Program-made: the position numbers and the translations under genes
Shown here: in pieces, positions 8,961-10,344 of the stretch
Layout of the letters: each line of letters begins with the position of its first letter
How positions within the stretch are numbered: the stretch's first letter is position 1
Notes under the pieces: generated by a model
Seen by the model: the letters and a program-made list of their open reading frames with translations, nothing else
What the model was told of the DNA's origin: nothing
The model's database searches: none
Assembly: GCA_027074135.1 (NCBI GenBank)
Contig: JALTDM010000121.1
Coordinates: 1 to 10,344, forward strand
DNA: 10,344 nt
From: Bacteroidales bacterium
Lineage (GTDB): Bacteria > Bacteroidota > Bacteroidia > Bacteroidales > JALTDM01
Direction of reading: 5' to 3'

Positions 8961-8996
8961 GGCATTGTGAGGAGGGTAGAGACGTAACAATCTGCC
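8961..8996. repeat. REP-like imperfect palindrome, copy 1
   Basis: GGCATTGT (8961-8968) can pair with ACAA (8987-8990) and TGCC (8993-8996), leaving a two-base TC bulge. The segment CATTGTGAG (8963-8971) recurs exactly at 9012-9020. The form, CATTG-GAG at one end and ACAATCTGCC at the other, resembles dispersed intergenic palindromes common in many bacterial genomes. Dispersal cannot be seen from one window. Confidence 0.55.
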
Positions 8997-9059
8997 ACAA
9001 AACGCTTCCGTCATTGTGAGCGAACAACGTGAGCGTGACAATTTGCTAAAATTAATGAG

Positions 9060-9087
9060 ATACTTACGCACCTTCGGTGCTCAGTAT
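9060..9087. repeat. Hairpin within composite element, unit 1
   Basis: The outer stem ATACT/AGTAT (9060-9064 with 9083-9087) and inner stem GCACC/GGTGC (9068-9072 with 9076-9080) are separated by a small internal loop and closed by a TTC loop. AATGAGAT at 9054-9061 overlaps its left side. Confidence 0.6.
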
Positions 9088-9111
9088 GGTGGTGGGGGAA
9101 TAAATGAGATT

Positions 9112-9138
9112 ATTATGCAGCCTTTGGCTGCTCATAAT
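9112..9138. repeat. Hairpin within composite element, unit 2
   Basis: The outer stem ATTATG/CATAAT (9112-9117 with 9133-9138) and inner stem CAGCC/GGCTG (9118-9122 with 9126-9130) are closed by a TTT loop, with a two-base CT bulge on the right arm. It has the same plan as the hairpin at 9060-9087 and is likewise preceded by AATGAGAT, but the stem sequences differ. Confidence 0.6.
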
Positions 9139-9164
9139 GACGTGGGGTGTTCAGTGCTTTTTAG

Positions 9165-9227
9165 TTACCGCACGATTGTGTCGTGTGGATATGCCTGGCA
9201 CCGCCTTTTAAGGCGGTGTTACGGTAA
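9165..9227. other. Branched foldable segment (outer stem with two inner hairpins)
   Basis: TTACCG (9165-9170) pairs with CGGTAA (9222-9227) and encloses two hairpins: CACGA/TCGTG with a five-base loop (9171-9185), and a near-perfect CACCGCCTT/AAGGCGGTG hairpin (9199-9218). CAGT (9152-9155) and ACTG (9231-9234) could extend the outer stem. This could be a repeat end, a mobile-element hairpin or part of a transcribed structured RNA; nothing in the window decides between them. Confidence 0.5.
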
Positions 9228-9243
9228 TGTACTGTCAAACTTG

Positions 9244-9282
9244 GGGCTTTAGCCCAGGACAAAAAGGGCGAATGCTAAAGCC
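9244..9282. repeat. Inverted GGCTTTAGC repeat
   Basis: GGGCTTTAGCCC (9244-9255) is itself a near-palindrome. Its GGCTTTAGC (9245-9253) recurs inverted as GCTAAAGCC at 9274-9282. A third related motif, GGCTGAAGCCC (9360-9370), lies in the recD terminator stem. Such motifs are typical of small dispersed intergenic palindromes. Confidence 0.5.
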
Positions 9283-9345
9283 AACGGTTTTTTATTCGTT
9301 TTTATACCTACCATAAATGGAAGGGCTAATTAAATATGGTATTTT

Positions 9346-9373
9346 GAAAAAACAAAACAGGCTGAAGCCCGTT
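9346..9373 (-). terminator. Rho-independent terminator downstream of recD
   Basis: On the minus strand the stem AACGGGCT/AGCCTGTT (8 bp with one G-T wobble; 9366-9373 pairing with 9356-9363) is followed at once by TTGTTTTTTC (9346-9355). It begins 22 bp past the recD stop codon. Stem, tight loop and T-tract are all in the right order for termination of recD transcription, which implies that recC is not simply read through from recD. The stem core also resembles the nearby GGCTTTAGCC repeats, so it may have been recruited from a repeat. Confidence 0.7.
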
Positions 9374-9395
9374 AAACTAATAACTCTCCGGCTAC

Positions 9396-10344
9396 TTACA
9401 GTCTGTCTTCAATTCCTGAAGAGCGTCTTACCCCACGTCCTGCCATAGCTTTCAGCACATTTGGTTGCGTGATTACGGTTACTTTTTCCTTTGCACGCGT
9501 TACAGCCGTGTATAGCAATTCGCGTGTTAGGATGTTTATGTCGGCATTGTCCGGCAATACAACAATAACTTCATTAAATTCAGAACCTTGGCTCTTATGA
9601 ATAGTCATTGCATAAACAGTTACCAACCCGCTAAGTTTGTTTGGGTCAAAAGACCTGATTTCTCCCGATTCCGTAGGGAAATACACCCTTAACTTATCTT
9701 CTTCATTCATTCTCACGAGTCCAACATCGCCGTTAAAAATCATATTAGCATAATCGTTTTGCGTCATCATTACCGGTTGATTGTGGTAATAGCGTGATCC
9801 TGGTTTTATTTCTATCAAGCCTCTTTTTTGCAAGTATTTTTCTACAACCGAATTGTAATAATCTACTCCGAAAGGACCATTTCGCAATGCACAAAGAATC
9901 TTAATTCTACCAAGTTTTTCAAAGGCTTTTGCTAAATCTGTTTCTTCTATATATTCTTCGTAAGGTTTCAAAATATCTTTTACATTCCAAAAATCATTAC
10001 AAATCTTAACATCTTTGTTTTCACAATTGCTAAATCCTTTGATGATACTGTCTGACAATTTGTTGTTTATTATGCTGTAGGACAATTTACCGATGCCCTT
10101 TGTAGAATCAAAGCGGTAACTCTTTTTCAGATGAACGATATGACCCGAAAGCGTTTTAATTTCAGTTGCGGACAATTCCAAATTTTTTAAAGGGTTGTCG
10201 TAAAACTCATTGATCTTCTGCAGAATATCATCAGGAAATTTGTTTTCACTCTCTTTTACCGACCTGCACAAATCACCGAAAACAGAGCCGGCTTCAACCG
10301 ACGCAAGTTGGTCTTTGTCACCGAGCAGGATAACTTTTGCACCT
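9396..10344 (-). CDS. recD: Exodeoxyribonuclease V alpha subunit RecD, C-terminal part (5' end cut by window edge)
   Basis: The frame is open to the right edge, and 315 codons are visible, about half of a typical RecD of roughly 600 residues. The true start lies outside: the TTG at 10271 is only an internal leucine codon, since clear RecD sequence continues upstream. RecD is the 5'-3' SF1B helicase subunit of RecBCD. Numbering from the edge, GDKDQLASVEAG at 8-19 is helicase motif III, KSYRF at 74-78 is motif IV, LCALRNGPFGV at 150-160 and PVMMTQNDY at 190-198 are family signatures, NGDVG is at 204-208, AMTIHKSQGSEF at 245-256 is motif V and ELLYTAVTRAKEKV at 275-288 contains motif VI with its arginine. 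The C-terminal tail ends RRSSGIEDRL, like other RecD proteins. The Walker A half is not visible. A terminator follows; recC lies downstream in the same orientation. Confidence 0.95.
   Translation of the reverse strand, partial: GAKVILLGDKDQLASVEAGSVFGDLCRSVKESENKFPDDILQKINEFYDNPLKNLELSATEIKTLSGHIVHLKKSYRFDSTKGIGKLSYSIINNKLSDSIIKGFSNCENKDVKICNDFWNVKDILKPYEEYIEETDLAKAFEKLGRIKILCALRNGPFGVDYYNSVVEKYLQKRGLIEIKPGSRYYHNQPVMMTQNDYANMIFNGDVGLVRMNEEDKLRVYFPTESGEIRSFDPNKLSGLVTVYAMTIHKSQGSEFNEVIVVLPDNADINILTRELLYTAVTRAKEKVTVITQPNVLKAMAGRGVRRSSGIEDRL

Larger units (their letters stand above)
9009..9142. repeat. Composite palindromic element with 13-bp terminal inverted repeats
   Basis: CGTCATTGTGAGC (9009-9021) and GCTCATAATGACG (9130-9142) are inverted copies matching at 12 of 13 bases and enclose 134 bp. 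The left end has an internal direct TGAGCG repeat (9017-9022 and 9030-9035), and ATTGT (9013-9017) can pair with ACAAT (9038-9042). The inside holds two units, each an AATGAGAT (9054-9061 and 9103-9110) followed by a hairpin with a three-base loop. No coding capacity for a transposase is present, so it could only move, if at all, with help from elsewhere. It may be a REP/BIME-like or MITE-like element; family is not identified. Confidence 0.6.
8803..9395. other. Non-coding stretch between recD and recC, filled with repeats and hairpins
   Basis: This 593-bp gap has no credible gene on either strand. From recC outward it holds a possible -7 element (8823-8830); an AT-rich piece (8831-8950) with loose TTAAT and AATGTG repetition; a REP-like palindrome (8961-8996); a composite inverted-repeat element (9009-9142); a branched foldable segment (9165-9227); inverted GGCTTTAGC repeats (9245-9282); an AT-rich tract with a small CCATAAATGG palindrome (9311-9320); and the recD terminator (9346-9373). 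From about 8940 to 9290 the base composition is visibly richer in G and C than the flanking intergenic DNA, as expected of inserted repeats. The 78-codon plus-strand frame at 9016-9252 runs through these hairpins and is not considered a gene. Confidence 0.75.

Noticed and set aside
9016..9252. A 78-codon plus-strand open frame in the recD-recC gap
   Set aside because: It runs straight through the hairpins and inverted repeats, has no recognisable protein features and is best explained as chance coding in repeat DNA.
8940..9373. CRISPR array or tRNA in the repeat-rich gap
   Set aside because: The repeats are inverted, unequal and unevenly spaced, without constant direct repeats and unique spacers, and no cloverleaf or CCA-type end is seen.
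9396..10271. recD starting at the TTG at 10271
   Set aside because: The same frame continues to the window edge and encodes the RecD motif GDKDQLASVEAG, so this TTG is internal and the gene is truncated only by the window.

Overview
This is an AT-rich window in which every credible gene lies on the minus strand. It most likely comes from the Bacteroidota or a close relative in the same superphylum. The evidence for this is a promoter of the TTTG-N20-TAnnTTTG form upstream of the phosphate transporter, the absence of clear Shine-Dalgarno sequences, a periplasmic-type two-component-regulator propeller protein, and a PiT transporter carrying a long helical C-terminal extension. The assignment to this group is inference; no rRNA or tRNA is present to test it.

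In minus-strand transcription order (right to left) the layout is as follows. (1) The C-terminal half of recD runs in from the right edge (9396-10344) and is followed directly by a good intrinsic terminator (9346-9373). (2) A 593-bp non-coding stretch (8803-9395) is packed with small repeats and hairpins: a REP-like imperfect palindrome (8961-8996), a composite element bounded by 13-bp inverted repeats (9009-9142), a branched foldable segment (9165-9227) and inverted GGCTTTAGC repeats (9245-9282). (3) recC, complete at 1065 codons (5605-8802). (4) A short intergenic region with a well-formed promoter and, just upstream of it, two perfect back-to-back copies of an 11-bp sequence with a TTAACA core, a plausible Pho-box-like operator. 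(5) A two-gene operon: a PiT phosphate transporter with a PhoU-like tail (3163-5415), overlapping by ATGA with a bifunctional NAD(P)HX epimerase/dehydratase (1658-3166). (6) The N-terminal 525 codons of an exported beta-propeller sensor-type protein (1-1577), cut by the left edge.

Functionally, recC and recD encode two of the three subunits of the RecBCD helicase-nuclease for double-strand break repair and degradation of foreign DNA. recB is not seen here. The PiT transporter and the NAD(P)HX repair enzyme are translationally coupled, although no direct biochemical link between them is obvious. I find no clearly new biological system. The observations most worth checking are the 11-bp tandem repeat upstream of the phosphate transporter and the repeat cluster separating recD from recC.
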